DNA of 64,000 bases from Jannaschia rubra (GTDB lineage Bacteria > Pseudomonadota > Alphaproteobacteria > Rhodobacterales > Rhodobacteraceae), in NCBI RefSeq assembly GCF_001403735.1, contig NZ_CXPG01000021.1, positions 62,001 to 126,000 on the forward strand. The letters are read 5' to 3'. The notes below the pieces were generated by a model that worked only from the letters and a program-made list of their open reading frames with translations, was not told the DNA's origin and searched no databases. The position numbers were made by a program, and so were the translations under genes. Below, piece by piece: positions 34,432-43,487 of the stretch. How positions within the stretch are numbered: the first letter of the stretch is position 1; every line of letters starts with the position of its first letter.

Positions 34432-36246
34432 ATGCGCCGCACCGATCCTGACCCATCCCAGGCGCCCGCCGGTGCCCTCGGCATCATCCGTCGCGTGATC
34501 CCCTACCTCTGGCCCGCGGGCGAGACCGGTGTGAAGGTCCGCGTCGTCATCTCCCTCCTCATGTTGCTGGTGGCGAAGTTGATCGCGGTGACGGTCCCGC
34601 TGATCTACAAGCAGGCCGTCGACGCGCTGGCTCCCGATACCGTGACTGCGGCATGGGCCCTGGGATTGGGGGCGGTCGGCCTGACGGTGGTGTATGGTCT
34701 GGCCCGCGCGCTCAACATCGGGTTCCAGCAGCTGCGCGACGCGCTCTTCGCTCCCGTGGGCCAGCGCGCACTGCGGCGGCTCGCGGCCGAGACCTTCGCG
34801 CACATGCACCGCCTGTCTATGCGCTATCACATCAGCCGAAAGACAGGTGGCCTGTCGCGGATCATCGAGCGCGGGGTCAAAGGCGTCGACTTCCTGCTTC
34901 GGTTCCTGCTGTTCTCCATCGGCCCGCTCATCCTCGAGCTCGCGATGATCTCGATCATCCTCTTCTTCATATTTGACGTCTGGTACCTGGTCGTCGTGCT
35001 GGCGACGATCCTGCTTTACGTCGCCTTCACCTTTTCGGTGACCGAATGGCGTGTCCGGATCCGCCGTTTCATGAACGAGCAGGATACCGACGCGAACCAG
35101 AAGGCCATCGACTCCCTCCTGAACTTCGAAACGGTCAAGTATTTCGGCGCCGAAGCGCGTGAGGCCGGCCGCTATGACATGGCCATGGCACGGTACGAAG
35201 GCGCCGCGCTGCGCACGCAATATTCATTGGCGTTCCTGAACTTCGGGCAGTCCCTCATCATCACCACCGGGCTGGTCGGCGTCATGGTGATGGCCGCCAT
35301 CGGCGTTCAAACCGGCGACCTGACGGTGGGGGACTTCGTTATGGTGAATGCCTACATGGTGCAGATCACGATGCCGCTGAACTTCCTCGGGACCGTCTAC
35401 CGTGAGATCCGGCAAGCCCTGGTCGACATGGGCGAGATGTTCGGCCTTCTGGAGCAACCGGCCGAGGTGCGCGACGCTCCGGGGGCACCGGATCTGACGG
35501 TGAACGAGGGAGTCGTGGAGTTCCGCAACGTCCACTTCGGCTATGAGTCCGCCCGGCCGATCCTCCAGGGTGTTTCGCTGACCGTGGGGGCGGGGCGGAC
35601 AGTGGCGGTCGTGGGCCCTTCGGGATCGGGCAAGTCGACGCTCGGCCGCCTTCTGTTCCGGTTCTACGATGTGGGCACGGGAGCGATCCTGATCGATGGC
35701 CAGGATATCCGCGACGTCACGCAGGAGAGTCTGCACGCACATATCGGCGTCGTGCCCCAGGATACCGTGCTGTTCAACGACACGCTCCGCTACAACATCG
35801 CCTATGGCCGCCCCGACGCCACCTTCGACGAGGTCCGCGGCGCAGCGCGCGCGGCTCGGATCCACACTTTCATCGAAGCGCTGCCCGATGGGTACGAGAC
35901 GACCGTGGGTGAACGGGGGCTCAAGTTGTCGGGCGGCGAGAAGCAGCGGGTGGGGATCGCACGGACCTTGCTCAAGGACCCTCCGATCCTGCTTCTCGAC
36001 GAGGCAACTTCTGCGCTCGACACCGAGACGGAGCGGTCGATCCAGGGCGAACTGCGTGCGATGGCTCAAGGCCGCTCGGTCATCACTATCGCTCACCGCC
36101 TGTCGACCGTGGTGGATGCCGATCTCATCGTCGTGCTCGAGGCAGGCCGCATCACCGAGCGAGGGACACACGAGGAACTTCTCGCTTTCGGTGGGCGCTA
36201 TGCGTCGATGTGGAACCGCCAGCAGGCGGAGGAGGAGGCCGCCTGA
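34432..36246 (+). CDS. Atm1/HMT1-type ABC exporter (fused permease and ATPase)
   Basis: A 604-residue half-size ABC exporter with six transmembrane helices (residues about 20-330) and a C-terminal nucleotide-binding domain. Walker A is GPSGSGKST, the signature LSGGEKQRVGIARTLL, Walker B ILLLDEATSALD, and the H-loop THRLS-equivalent reads AHRLSTVVDADLI. Close relatives are mitochondrial Atm1 and bacterial glutathione-conjugate or heavy-metal exporters. The substrate here is probably a glutathione-linked species, inferred from family. Confidence 0.9.
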   Translation: MRRTDPDPSQAPAGALGIIRRVIPYLWPAGETGVKVRVVISLLMLLVAKLIAVTVPLIYKQAVDALAPDTVTAAWALGLGAVGLTVVYGLARALNIGFQQLRDALFAPVGQRALRRLAAETFAHMHRLSMRYHISRKTGGLSRIIERGVKGVDFLLRFLLFSIGPLILELAMISIILFFIFDVWYLVVVLATILLYVAFTFSVTEWRVRIRRFMNEQDTDANQKAIDSLLNFETVKYFGAEAREAGRYDMAMARYEGAALRTQYSLAFLNFGQSLIITTGLVGVMVMAAIGVQTGDLTVGDFVMVNAYMVQITMPLNFLGTVYREIRQALVDMGEMFGLLEQPAEVRDAPGAPDLTVNEGVVEFRNVHFGYESARPILQGVSLTVGAGRTVAVVGPSGSGKSTLGRLLFRFYDVGTGAILIDGQDIRDVTQESLHAHIGVVPQDTVLFNDTLRYNIAYGRPDATFDEVRGAARAARIHTFIEALPDGYETTVGERGLKLSGGEKQRVGIARTLLKDPPILLLDEATSALDTETERSIQGELRAMAQGRSVITIAHRLSTVVDADLIVVLEAGRITERGTHEELLAFGGRYASMWNRQQAEEEAA

Positions 36247-36314
36247 ACGCTCATCGACGTTCGGGCGACATGTCGCCGTAGTGCCCCGATCGGTGGTTCC
36301 GGTTGCCGTCATCC

Positions 36315-36647
36315 TCAGAAAAGCTCGATCGGAGGGTCCGCCTCGTCCTGAGCGCCTTCGGCGAGGCGGCGCCGAAGCGTGGCCTGACGAATTGCTCCAA
36401 GGACGTTGTCGGACAGCACGAAATCTCCCGCCCCGCCGTCGCGGGCCAGACGATCGAACAGCGCGCCGAGGTCCAGGAGCGTCTGCTGCACGATGTCCAA
36501 TGCCTGAAGCTGAGCGGCCATCCTGTGCGTCACGCATTCCGGCGGCAGGTCGTCGTCCAGCGTCCGTTGAAGCGTTCGCAGCCTGTGTGCAGCGCGCCCG
36601 CATTCTGACGCGACCTGCGCGGAGAATCCCCCCGTTCCTCGTGTCAC
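36315..36647 (-). CDS. Small helical chemotaxis-operon protein with a DxxxQ motif (possible CheY-P phosphatase)
   Basis: A 110-residue, probably all-helical protein and the last gene of the chemosensory operon, overlapping the cheY-like stop by ATGA. Residues 51-55 in the helix QALDIVQQTLLDL read D51-x-x-x-Q55, the spacing of the catalytic pair in CheZ-class CheY-P phosphatases and in the alphaproteobacterial CheT protein encoded at the end of rhizobial che operons. Length and position also fit CheT. Overall sequence similarity cannot be judged here, so the function is an inference. Confidence 0.6.
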   Translation of the reverse strand: MTRGTGGFSAQVASECGRAAHRLRTLQRTLDDDLPPECVTHRMAAQLQALDIVQQTLLDLGALFDRLARDGGAGDFVLSDNVLGAIRQATLRRRLAEGAQDEADPPIELF

Positions 36648-37030
36648 AATCGACCGACCACGGCCTCGATCGAGACTTTCAGTTCAGCAGCGCTGTAGGG
36701 CTTCGGGAGAAAGTTGTTCATCCCCAGCTTCTGCCCCGTCGTCAGGACTTCGTCGTCACTTCGTCCGCTGACAAGAATGAAACCGACTGTCCGGGTCAGC
36801 GGATCGACACGCAATTGCTGCAGCAACTGAAGCCCGTTCATCTGCGGCATGTAGAGGTCTGACATCACGAGATGTGGAAGGGATTGCCGTGCCTGCCGCA
36901 ATGCCGCCTTCCCGTCCTCGGCATAGCTCACGTTGGTCAGGCCCAGCGCGTCGAGGGCTTGTAACAATATGCCCCGGCTCGTGGACATGTCGTCCACCAC
37001 AAGTATGCGCAGCGTGTCCCTCAGCAGCAT
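36644..37030 (-). CDS. cheY: CheY-like single-domain response regulator
   Basis: A 128-residue receiver domain. The acidic pocket VVDD (12-14), phospho-acceptor D58 (LVMSDLYMP), the conserved Ser of FILVSGRS and the Lys of FLPKPYS are all present. It overlaps the cheR 3' end by 10 nt and the DxxxQ gene by 4 nt. With the second CheY at 40441 this operon makes two receivers, probably one motor-binding and one phosphate sink; which is which cannot be told. Confidence 0.9.
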   Translation of the reverse strand: MLLRDTLRILVVDDMSTSRGILLQALDALGLTNVSYAEDGKAALRQARQSLPHLVMSDLYMPQMNGLQLLQQLRVDPLTRTVGFILVSGRSDDEVLTTGQKLGMNNFLPKPYSAAELKVSIEAVVGRL

Positions 37031-37881
37031 GTCGCACCATTCGCTTTCCGGTCGTTGATCGGCCGCCGAAACGCGGTCCGTCCGGCGGGGGCCAAAGGAG
37101 GGTGCTGACCCAGAAGCCGTTCGGAATGTCCGATAGCGAACAAGCCGCCAGGCGCGATGCGTTGCCGCAGAAGGTCGTGGACTTTCGCCTGTGCGTCGCG
37201 GCTGAAGTAGATCAGGACATTGCGACAGAAGATCGCGTCGAACTGGCCACCCACGTCCAGTTCCTGCGTGAGGTTGTGATGCATATAAGTGATCGCGGTC
37301 TGCAGTTTCCGGATCAAATGGGCGGGGTTCTCGACGGCCGCCGCCCGGGTGCGGAACGGCGTATTGGGGCCCGTCAGCAGCAGCCGACCTAGCTCCAGAT
37401 CCTCCGACCGGTCGCGTGCCTTTTCGAGGACGAAGCGGTCGACGTCGGTGGCGAGGATGCTCACCTGCGTGGACCAGCCCGTTCCGAGCGTGGCCCGGCA
37501 GGTCGCGGCGAGCGACAGAGGCTCCTCGCCGGTGGAGCAACCCGCCGACCATATCCTGTATTTTCGCTCCCGCCTGATGCCGTGGTCCAAAGTCTCCACA
37601 AGGTGAGCGGCGAGCAGGTCGAAGTGATGCGGCTCTCGGTAGACGCCTGTGACGTTGGTCGTCAGTGCCGACACCAGGAACTCGCGTTCGCGCAGGCCAT
37701 CGGCTCCGTCGCCCTCCACCAGACGGAGATAGGCGTCGAATGTTCCCGCGCCGGTGGCCCGCAAGCGCCTTTGGAGGCGGGACGCGACGAACGTTCGCTT
37801 GCTTTCCGGAAGATTCAACCCGGCCTCGCGGTCGGCTATGACCGCAAGCCGCTCGTACTGACCTGAGAACAGCGGGATCAC
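37021..37881 (-). CDS. cheR: Chemoreceptor methyltransferase CheR
   Basis: A 286-residue SAM-dependent glutamate methyltransferase. It has the N-terminal helical domain (about 1-80, ending TTNVTGVYREPHHF), the SAM motif RIWSAGCSTGEEPLSLA near 110, and FDAIFCRNVLIYFS near 215. The start is GTG 37881, overlapping the cheW stop. A methyltransferase is encoded but no CheB methylesterase is present in this operon. Confidence 0.93.
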   Translation of the reverse strand: MIPLFSGQYERLAVIADREAGLNLPESKRTFVASRLQRRLRATGAGTFDAYLRLVEGDGADGLREREFLVSALTTNVTGVYREPHHFDLLAAHLVETLDHGIRRERKYRIWSAGCSTGEEPLSLAATCRATLGTGWSTQVSILATDVDRFVLEKARDRSEDLELGRLLLTGPNTPFRTRAAAVENPAHLIRKLQTAITYMHHNLTQELDVGGQFDAIFCRNVLIYFSRDAQAKVHDLLRQRIAPGGLFAIGHSERLLGQHPPLAPAGRTAFRRPINDRKANGATCC

Positions 37882-38369
37882 GTGCCATTCTCCGCACGAG
37901 CCGAACAGACCGCAGGAAGAATGCGGGAGGTTGAGAGGACCTGGATCATCTCGTCGTCCAGAATGAAAAGCCTTTCAGCCATGGTACCGGGCTCCTCCGG
38001 GCCTGCCGGTGGAACGTCCTGCAGCTGGTCCGCGCCGGGATGGACGATGTCCGATACGGACTCGACCAGCAGGCCGTGCACCCGCCGGCCGTCCTGTACG
38101 ACGATGATGACGTTGCGCGGGTCATCAACCGTGCGGGCCTGACCCAGCCGCTGGGCAAGGTCCATCACCGGCAGGACGGCGCCGCGGAGGTTCACCATAC
38201 CCCGCATGAACGGTGCGGCGTGGGGCAGGGGGGTGGGTTCGCTCCAGCCCCTGATCTCGCGGACTGCCATGATGTCGATGCCGTAGCTCTGCCCTCCGCA
38301 CCGGAAGGTCAGCAGTTCCGCAACGGTCGCTGGATCGAGCGGGATATCGTCCCGGCCGTGGAATGTCAT
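37878..38369 (-). CDS. cheW: Chemotaxis coupling protein CheW
   Basis: A 163-residue CheW that couples receptors to the CheA kinase. Recognisable blocks are LLTFRCGGQSYGIDIMAVRE, PHAAPFMRGMVNLRGAVLPV, and GLLVESVSDI. The start ATG overlaps the cheA stop and the stop overlaps the cheR start, so stoichiometric co-expression is likely. Confidence 0.93.
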   Translation of the reverse strand: MTFHGRDDIPLDPATVAELLTFRCGGQSYGIDIMAVREIRGWSEPTPLPHAAPFMRGMVNLRGAVLPVMDLAQRLGQARTVDDPRNVIIVVQDGRRVHGLLVESVSDIVHPGADQLQDVPPAGPEEPGTMAERLFILDDEMIQVLSTSRILPAVCSARAENGT

Positions 38370-40441
38370 GATGCGCGCGCCTCCGTGGCGAGATGCTCGT
38401 GGGTCTCCGGGCGAAGTCCCGCGTGGCGGGCTGTGCCGGCGGGATCGACGATCAGGGCAACCTGCCCGTTCCCGAGGATCGTCGCGGCAGAGACGCAGGG
38501 GATGTGGCCGAAGTTGTCGCTGAGTCCCTTGATGACGACCTGCCGTTGCGCTTCGATCGCATCCACGCGGAGGGCGTAGATCCCGCCGTTTTCTGGCTGC
38601 ACGAATAGAAGCGCCGCCTCGTCGTCGTCCTGTCCTCCGACTGCGGATCCGACCGGAAAGCCCATGCACTGCCCCAGGTCGAGCATCGGTACGAAGCGAT
38701 CCTGCATGAGCACCACCTCCTGCCCGGCCGAAAGCATCTCGGTCCGGGCGGTGTCGGCGGACTGCGTCTCGACGATGGACGATAACGGCAGGACCATGTG
38801 ATGTCCGCTCGCCCGCACGATCATTCCGTCGAGGATTGCCAGCGTCAGCGGAAGGCTGATCGAGATCGTACAGCCCTTGCCGGTTTCGGAACGCACGGAA
38901 ATGGTTCCGCTCAGGTCGCGGATCGCCCGCTGCACGACGTCCATTCCGACGCCGCGCCCGGACAGCGACGATATTTCGGTCACGGTGGAAAGGCCGGGCT
39001 TGAACAAAAGACGGTCGATCTCGGCCGGATCGAGGATCGAACCTGCCTCGACCATCCCCCGCGTGATCGCTTTTTCAAGAACGCGTGCGCGGTCTATACC
39101 CCGTCCGTCATCGGAAACCTCGATCACGACACGGTCGGATTTCTGGCGGGCCGTCAGGCGGACGACCCCTATCGCGGACTTGCCTACCCGGACCCTTTCG
39201 GCGGGATCCTCTATTCCGTGGTCGATGGCGTTCCGCACCATGTGCGTAAGGGGGTCGGTCAATCGCTCCACGACCGTCTTGTCGATCTCGGTGGCTTCGC
39301 CCTCGGTGACGAGGTGGATGTCCTTGCCGGTGGCTGTCGATACCTCACGAACGATGCGGGTCATCCGCTGGAAGAGCGGCTTCACCGGCTGGGCACGGAT
39401 GGACATGATGCTGTCCTGGATGTCGCGGGTCAGCTGCTGCAGGTCTTCGAGCGTCGCGATCGCTTCCGAGCGGTGATCCAAGCCTGCCTGTGCCAAGCCC
39501 TGGGCCAGAACGGACTGGCTGATGACGAGTTCGCCGACCAGGTCAACGAGACGGTCGACGCGCGTCAGATCCACCCGGATCGTCGCCGGGCCCGAAGGGG
39601 CGGCCACCGTGGCTGGGGCGGCTGTTTCCGGGGGCGCCACGTCGCCGCGTTCCGCAATGTCGGGGGCGAACGGTGCGATGGGCGTCGCGGGCCGGTCGCC
39701 GTCCTGCATCGCCGACACTTCGAGGATGCAGAGGTCGACCGCGAACTCGAAAACCGCTTCGATCTCGGTCTCCGTGAGGTCGGGCGCGGAGGGGGTGAGC
39801 CGCACCGACCAACGCAGGCGCGGTACGTCGGGGTCGAGACGGTCGAGCGTCGGCAGGTCGGTCTCGATCGCCGTGACCTCGATCCGGCCCAGAACCTCCA
39901 GCGCGCGAAATAGATAGAGCGGCTCGTTCCCGCTGCCCAGAAGTTCGGGCAGGGGTTCGAAAAGGATTGTCCAAACGCGGCGGACGTCAGGACGGACGGG
40001 ACCGTTCATGTCCTGCCCGAGATCGATCATGACGGGCACGAAGCCCCCCCCAGCCGACGATGGCGTTCCACCCGACAGCAGACGTGCAAGATCACGAGTG
40101 TCGGGCGCGTCGACCGGCAGGTCGTCGCGGACCGCCGAGACAAGGTCGCCCAACGTGTCCGATGCCCGCAGGAGAACCGCAAAGGCGTCGCTCCCGCCCT
40201 TGAGCTCTCCGTTCCGGAGCGCGTCGAGCACCGTCTCGAACTCATGCGCGAACCCCACGAGAAGGCCCAGGTTAAAGGCCGCGGCCCCCCCCTTGATCGA
40301 GTGGACGGCGCGAAACACGGCGTCGATCGTGTCCGCATCGGGCGTACCGGCCTGTAGCGACAGCAGTCCATCCTCCAGCACTTCGAGAAGCTCGGCACAT
40401 TCCTCGAAGTAGGTGGCGCGGATGGCGTCCATCGGGTCCAT
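38366..40441 (-). CDS. cheA: Chemotaxis histidine kinase CheA
   Basis: A 691-residue kinase. The P1 HPt domain has phospho-acceptor H47 (AVHSIKGGAAAF). A variable middle region, about 130-290, includes a domain-like repeat; then come the dimerisation helices, the P4 ATPase (MVRNAIDHGIE N-box, SDDGRGID G1-box, GRGVGMDVV G2-box) and the C-terminal CheW-like P5 domain. No receiver domain is fused. Its ATG shares a base with the upstream cheY stop. Receptors must be encoded elsewhere. Confidence 0.94.
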   Translation of the reverse strand: MDPMDAIRATYFEECAELLEVLEDGLLSLQAGTPDADTIDAVFRAVHSIKGGAAAFNLGLLVGFAHEFETVLDALRNGELKGGSDAFAVLLRASDTLGDLVSAVRDDLPVDAPDTRDLARLLSGGTPSSAGGGFVPVMIDLGQDMNGPVRPDVRRVWTILFEPLPELLGSGNEPLYLFRALEVLGRIEVTAIETDLPTLDRLDPDVPRLRWSVRLTPSAPDLTETEIEAVFEFAVDLCILEVSAMQDGDRPATPIAPFAPDIAERGDVAPPETAAPATVAAPSGPATIRVDLTRVDRLVDLVGELVISQSVLAQGLAQAGLDHRSEAIATLEDLQQLTRDIQDSIMSIRAQPVKPLFQRMTRIVREVSTATGKDIHLVTEGEATEIDKTVVERLTDPLTHMVRNAIDHGIEDPAERVRVGKSAIGVVRLTARQKSDRVVIEVSDDGRGIDRARVLEKAITRGMVEAGSILDPAEIDRLLFKPGLSTVTEISSLSGRGVGMDVVQRAIRDLSGTISVRSETGKGCTISISLPLTLAILDGMIVRASGHHMVLPLSSIVETQSADTARTEMLSAGQEVVLMQDRFVPMLDLGQCMGFPVGSAVGGQDDDEAALLFVQPENGGIYALRVDAIEAQRQVVIKGLSDNFGHIPCVSAATILGNGQVALIVDPAGTARHAGLRPETHEHLATEARAS

Positions 40442-40812
40442 CACGCGAGGCCGGTGACGGTGCGCAGGGCCACGACGAGGCGGGCTGGATCGAAAGGCTT
40501 TACGATCCATCCGGTTGCTCCGGAAGCCCGGGCCCGCAGTTTCAGGTCGCGCGCGCTTTCAGTCGTGAGGACGAGGATCGGAATGCCTGCATATTCCGGC
40601 TGCTGGCGAACGCGTTCGATGAACCCGAAGCCATCGAGGCGGGGCATGTTCACATCCGTCAGAATCGCATCGGGATGCGTGTCCATGCCATCCAGAACCT
40701 CGATCCCATGGATCCCGTCGTCCGCCAGGACCGTCTCGATCCCCTCCCGCTCCAGCGTCAGGCGCACCATGTCCCGGATCGTCCGGCTGTCGTCTATGGC
40801 CAAGACCCTCAT
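40441..40812 (-). CDS. cheY: CheY-like response regulator (upstream copy)
   Basis: A 123-residue receiver with acidic residues D7-D8 (LAIDDSR), phospho-acceptor D53 (ILTDVNMPRLDG), T of LVLTTES and K of WIVKPFD. It is of the CheY type found directly before cheA. It lies between the STAS gene and cheA with ATGA-type overlaps, so phosphate transfer from the adjacent CheA is expected. Confidence 0.92.
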   Translation of the reverse strand: MRVLAIDDSRTIRDMVRLTLEREGIETVLADDGIHGIEVLDGMDTHPDAILTDVNMPRLDGFGFIERVRQQPEYAGIPILVLTTESARDLKLRARASGATGWIVKPFDPARLVVALRTVTGLA

Positions 40813-41114
40813 GCCGCGCGCGCCGGCGTCTGCAACCGGTCGAGCGTCACGCCGAGCGTGGTGGCGCAGGATGAAAAGGCCGGCGAGGGGTTCGCGACGG
40901 TCAGGCCGCGGCCGAGGGTCCGCTGCCGGTCCCGCCCAGCCATCAGCACCTGGAGACAGGGCGTCGTGAGCAACCGGACGTTCCGGGCATCGAGCACGAT
41001 GTCGCCGTCACATCCCAGAAGCACCTTCCGCAGTGTCGCCGCCGCCGCGATGTCGAGCCGTTCGGGCAGGGCGATGTCCCCGCCTTGGTCCGTCATGCCG
41101 ACCGTTCCATCCAT
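40809..41114 (-). CDS. STAS-domain protein of the chemosensory operon
   Basis: A 101-residue single STAS domain, beginning with IALPERLDIAAAATLRKVLL and containing DIVLDARNVRLLTTPCLQVLM. In anti-sigma-factor antagonists the loop carries a phosphorylatable Ser; here a Thr pair occupies it. It is the first gene of the operon. STAS proteins heading che operons are known but their role is not settled. ATG 41114 with GGGGGCGAAG upstream is preferred to GTG 41132. Confidence 0.78.
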   Translation of the reverse strand: MDGTVGMTDQGGDIALPERLDIAAAATLRKVLLGCDGDIVLDARNVRLLTTPCLQVLMAGRDRQRTLGRGLTVANPSPAFSSCATTLGVTLDRLQTPARAA

Positions 41115-41195
41115 CTCGCTTCGCCCCCTCACGCTTCGATCGGGCAGGCTTAGCCGAAGGATTGCTAAGAAACGGTTACCGGCGGACGGTACGGA

Positions 41196-42152
41196 TCAGT
41201 CGGGGAAATCCACCAGATGCGCCGCGCAGCCGGTCAGTGCGGCGAAATCGTCGGCGATCAGAAACACCGGAAAATTCGACATGAATCCGGCGAAACGACC
41301 CTTGTCGCGGAAGGCCGTGTCGAACCCCATCGGCGACAGATGCGGCGCCATGGCCCGCGCAACGCCACCCACAAGATAGATGCCGCCCAGCGGTAAATGG
41401 ATCAACGCGAGGTTGCCCGCGACGGTGCCCAGGATGCGGACGAACTGCTGCACTGCCGCATTCGCGCGCGGGTCGCTGTCGATGCGGCCCATGATCTCGG
41501 AGGCGAGCAACTCATCCTCCGATCCCGCCTCGCTGGCAAGCCATCGGTAAATCTGTTCGAGACCGCGGCCCGACAGCACATCCTCGACCGACGGAAAGCC
41601 ATGCGTCGTGGACACGAAGGTGCACAGACGCAACTCGGCCTCGGTGCGGACGGGCATGTTCGCGTGACCGGCCTCGCTCGGGGGGACGAAACGGCCGGCG
41701 TGGGTCAGATGGACGGGGGCAGCGTTGAACCCTGTGCCGACGCCAATGACGAGCCGTGCGGCGTCGTCGCGCACGGGCGCGTCGACGATGGTCAGGCAAT
41801 CCGAGTCCGAAAGGTGACCCAGAGCGTGACCCTGCGCCTGGAGATCGTTCAGGATGGCGGCCCGGCGCGCGCCGGTGCACCGGATCAGCCGCGCGGTATC
41901 GATCGACCAGTCGAGATTCGTCAGCTCGGCCCGCCCCCCCGATACCGGCCCCGCGACGGCCACGCAGGCCCCGTCCGGCGTCTCACGTCCATGATCCTCG
42001 CAGTATTGCGTCAGAAGGGGGGCGAGGTTGGCGAAATCGCGGTTGCCATAGCGGTGGACCGTGTCCGGCAGGATACGCCGGCCACGGGCCAGAGCCACGC
42101 GGGTGTTCGTGCCTCCCACATCGGCCACAAGGAAAAGCGGATCATCCGTCAT
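41196..42152 (-). CDS. glk: Glucokinase
   Basis: A 318-residue Glk-family hexokinase that phosphorylates glucose with ATP. The ATP-binding phosphate-1 motif ADVGGTNTRVAL is at the N-terminus, the substrate block LTNLDWSID near 80 and ILNDLQAQGHAL near 100; IGVGTGFNAA and SEAGHANMPV follow. It is the last gene of lacI-bglA-glk, 12 nt after the beta-glucosidase, and would trap the glucose released by the two glucosidases of this locus. Confidence 0.93.
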   Translation of the reverse strand: MTDDPLFLVADVGGTNTRVALARGRRILPDTVHRYGNRDFANLAPLLTQYCEDHGRETPDGACVAVAGPVSGGRAELTNLDWSIDTARLIRCTGARRAAILNDLQAQGHALGHLSDSDCLTIVDAPVRDDAARLVIGVGTGFNAAPVHLTHAGRFVPPSEAGHANMPVRTEAELRLCTFVSTTHGFPSVEDVLSGRGLEQIYRWLASEAGSEDELLASEIMGRIDSDPRANAAVQQFVRILGTVAGNLALIHLPLGGIYLVGGVARAMAPHLSPMGFDTAFRDKGRFAGFMSNFPVFLIADDFAALTGCAAHLVDFPD

Positions 42153-42164
42153 GCCACGGCCGTA

Positions 42165-43487
42165 TCAATGCGACAGCGCGCGGGCAAGCCGCCGGTAGCT
42201 TGCCCGGGGGGTTCGCTTCTGCGTGGCGAAGTCGACGTGGACCAGCCCGAAGCGTTTGTCATAGCCCAAAGCCCATTCGTAATTATCCAGAAGGGACCAG
42301 AAGACATAGCCCGCCAGCGGTATCCCGTCGCCGATCAGGCGGCGCGCGACGGCGAGATGCCGGTCGAGGTAGTCGATGCGCCCGTTGTCGGCCTTGCCCG
42401 GCCCGTCGTCGCCGGCCATCCCGTTCTCCGTGATCCAGAGCGGCAGATCGCCGGTGTAGTCCGTAACCGTCCGACGGAGCAGCCAGTCGAGACCTTCGGG
42501 GCAGATCTCCCATCCCATCGCGGTGAGCGGACCGCGCGCGGGCGCGAGGCCCAGGGCGGGCCACTCCCCCTGCGTGGCCTCGATCCGCTGGCACGTGTAG
42601 TAGTTGACACCAAACCAATCAACGGGTTGCGAAATGATCTTCATGTCGTCCTGCCAGTTGGCGGGCAGGTGGGGCTTGAGTCCGCGCAGGATGTCGTCGG
42701 GGTATGTGCCGTGCATCATGGCGCCGGGAAACCACCGGTTGTAGATACCGTCATAGCGGTGCGCCGCCTCGACATCGGCAGGGGCGTCGCTCGCCGGAAT
42801 GGCGTATTCCATGTTGCAGACGGCCCCCAGGTTCCGCACGCTGCGGGCGCGCAGCGCGCCGATCGCAAGGCCATGCGCCAAGCCGACATGATGCATCGCC
42901 CGCGCGGCAGCCCGCAGGTCCGTCAGGCCGGGGGCATGGATGCCGTCGTGATAGCCGAGCCAAGCGATGCACCAGGGTTCGTTCACCGGGGCGGTGGAAA
43001 ACAGGCGGTCGCCCAGGCGTGCGGCGACGACATCGGCGAAATCGGCGAACCGTTCCGGCACCTCGCGCACCGTCCAGCCGCCCTTCTTCGCCAGCGCATC
43101 CGGCAGTTCCCAGTGATAGAGGGTGGCCATGGGGCGCAGGCCACGTTCCAGCATGCCGTCGACCAGACGATCATAGAAATCAACGCCCTTCGGGTTGACG
43201 TTGACACCATCCGGCATGATCCGCGCCCATGAGGTCGAAAAGCGATAGGCGTCGAGTCCGGCGTCGCGGGCAAGGTCGAGATCTTCCGGCCAACGGTGAT
43301 AATGGTCGCAGGCGATGGCGCCGGTCTCGCCGCGCACGACCTTGCCGGGAATGGCGGCGAAGCTGTCCCAATGGGTGCGGCCGGCACCGCCAAAGGCATG
43401 GCCCTCGATCTGGTAGGCGGAGGTCGCGGCGGCAAAAACGAAGTTTTCGGGAAAGTCGGAGCGGGAGAAGGTGAAGTCGTCCATCAT
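42165..43487 (-). CDS. Beta-glucosidase, glycoside hydrolase family 1
   Basis: A 440-residue GH1 enzyme. The retaining pair is E170 (acid/base, in APVNEPW) and E354 (nucleophile, in WITENG). The N-terminal FVFAAATSAYQIEG block and the C-terminal FWSLLDNYEWA, GYDKRFGLVHVD are hallmarks. No signal peptide, so it cleaves imported beta-glucosides in the cytosol. ATG 43487 overlaps the lacI stop. Notably it is co-transcribed with the regulator of what looks like an alpha-glucoside transport operon. Confidence 0.95.
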   Translation of the reverse strand: MMDDFTFSRSDFPENFVFAAATSAYQIEGHAFGGAGRTHWDSFAAIPGKVVRGETGAIACDHYHRWPEDLDLARDAGLDAYRFSTSWARIMPDGVNVNPKGVDFYDRLVDGMLERGLRPMATLYHWELPDALAKKGGWTVREVPERFADFADVVAARLGDRLFSTAPVNEPWCIAWLGYHDGIHAPGLTDLRAAARAMHHVGLAHGLAIGALRARSVRNLGAVCNMEYAIPASDAPADVEAAHRYDGIYNRWFPGAMMHGTYPDDILRGLKPHLPANWQDDMKIISQPVDWFGVNYYTCQRIEATQGEWPALGLAPARGPLTAMGWEICPEGLDWLLRRTVTDYTGDLPLWITENGMAGDDGPGKADNGRIDYLDRHLAVARRLIGDGIPLAGYVFWSLLDNYEWALGYDKRFGLVHVDFATQKRTPRASYRRLARALSH

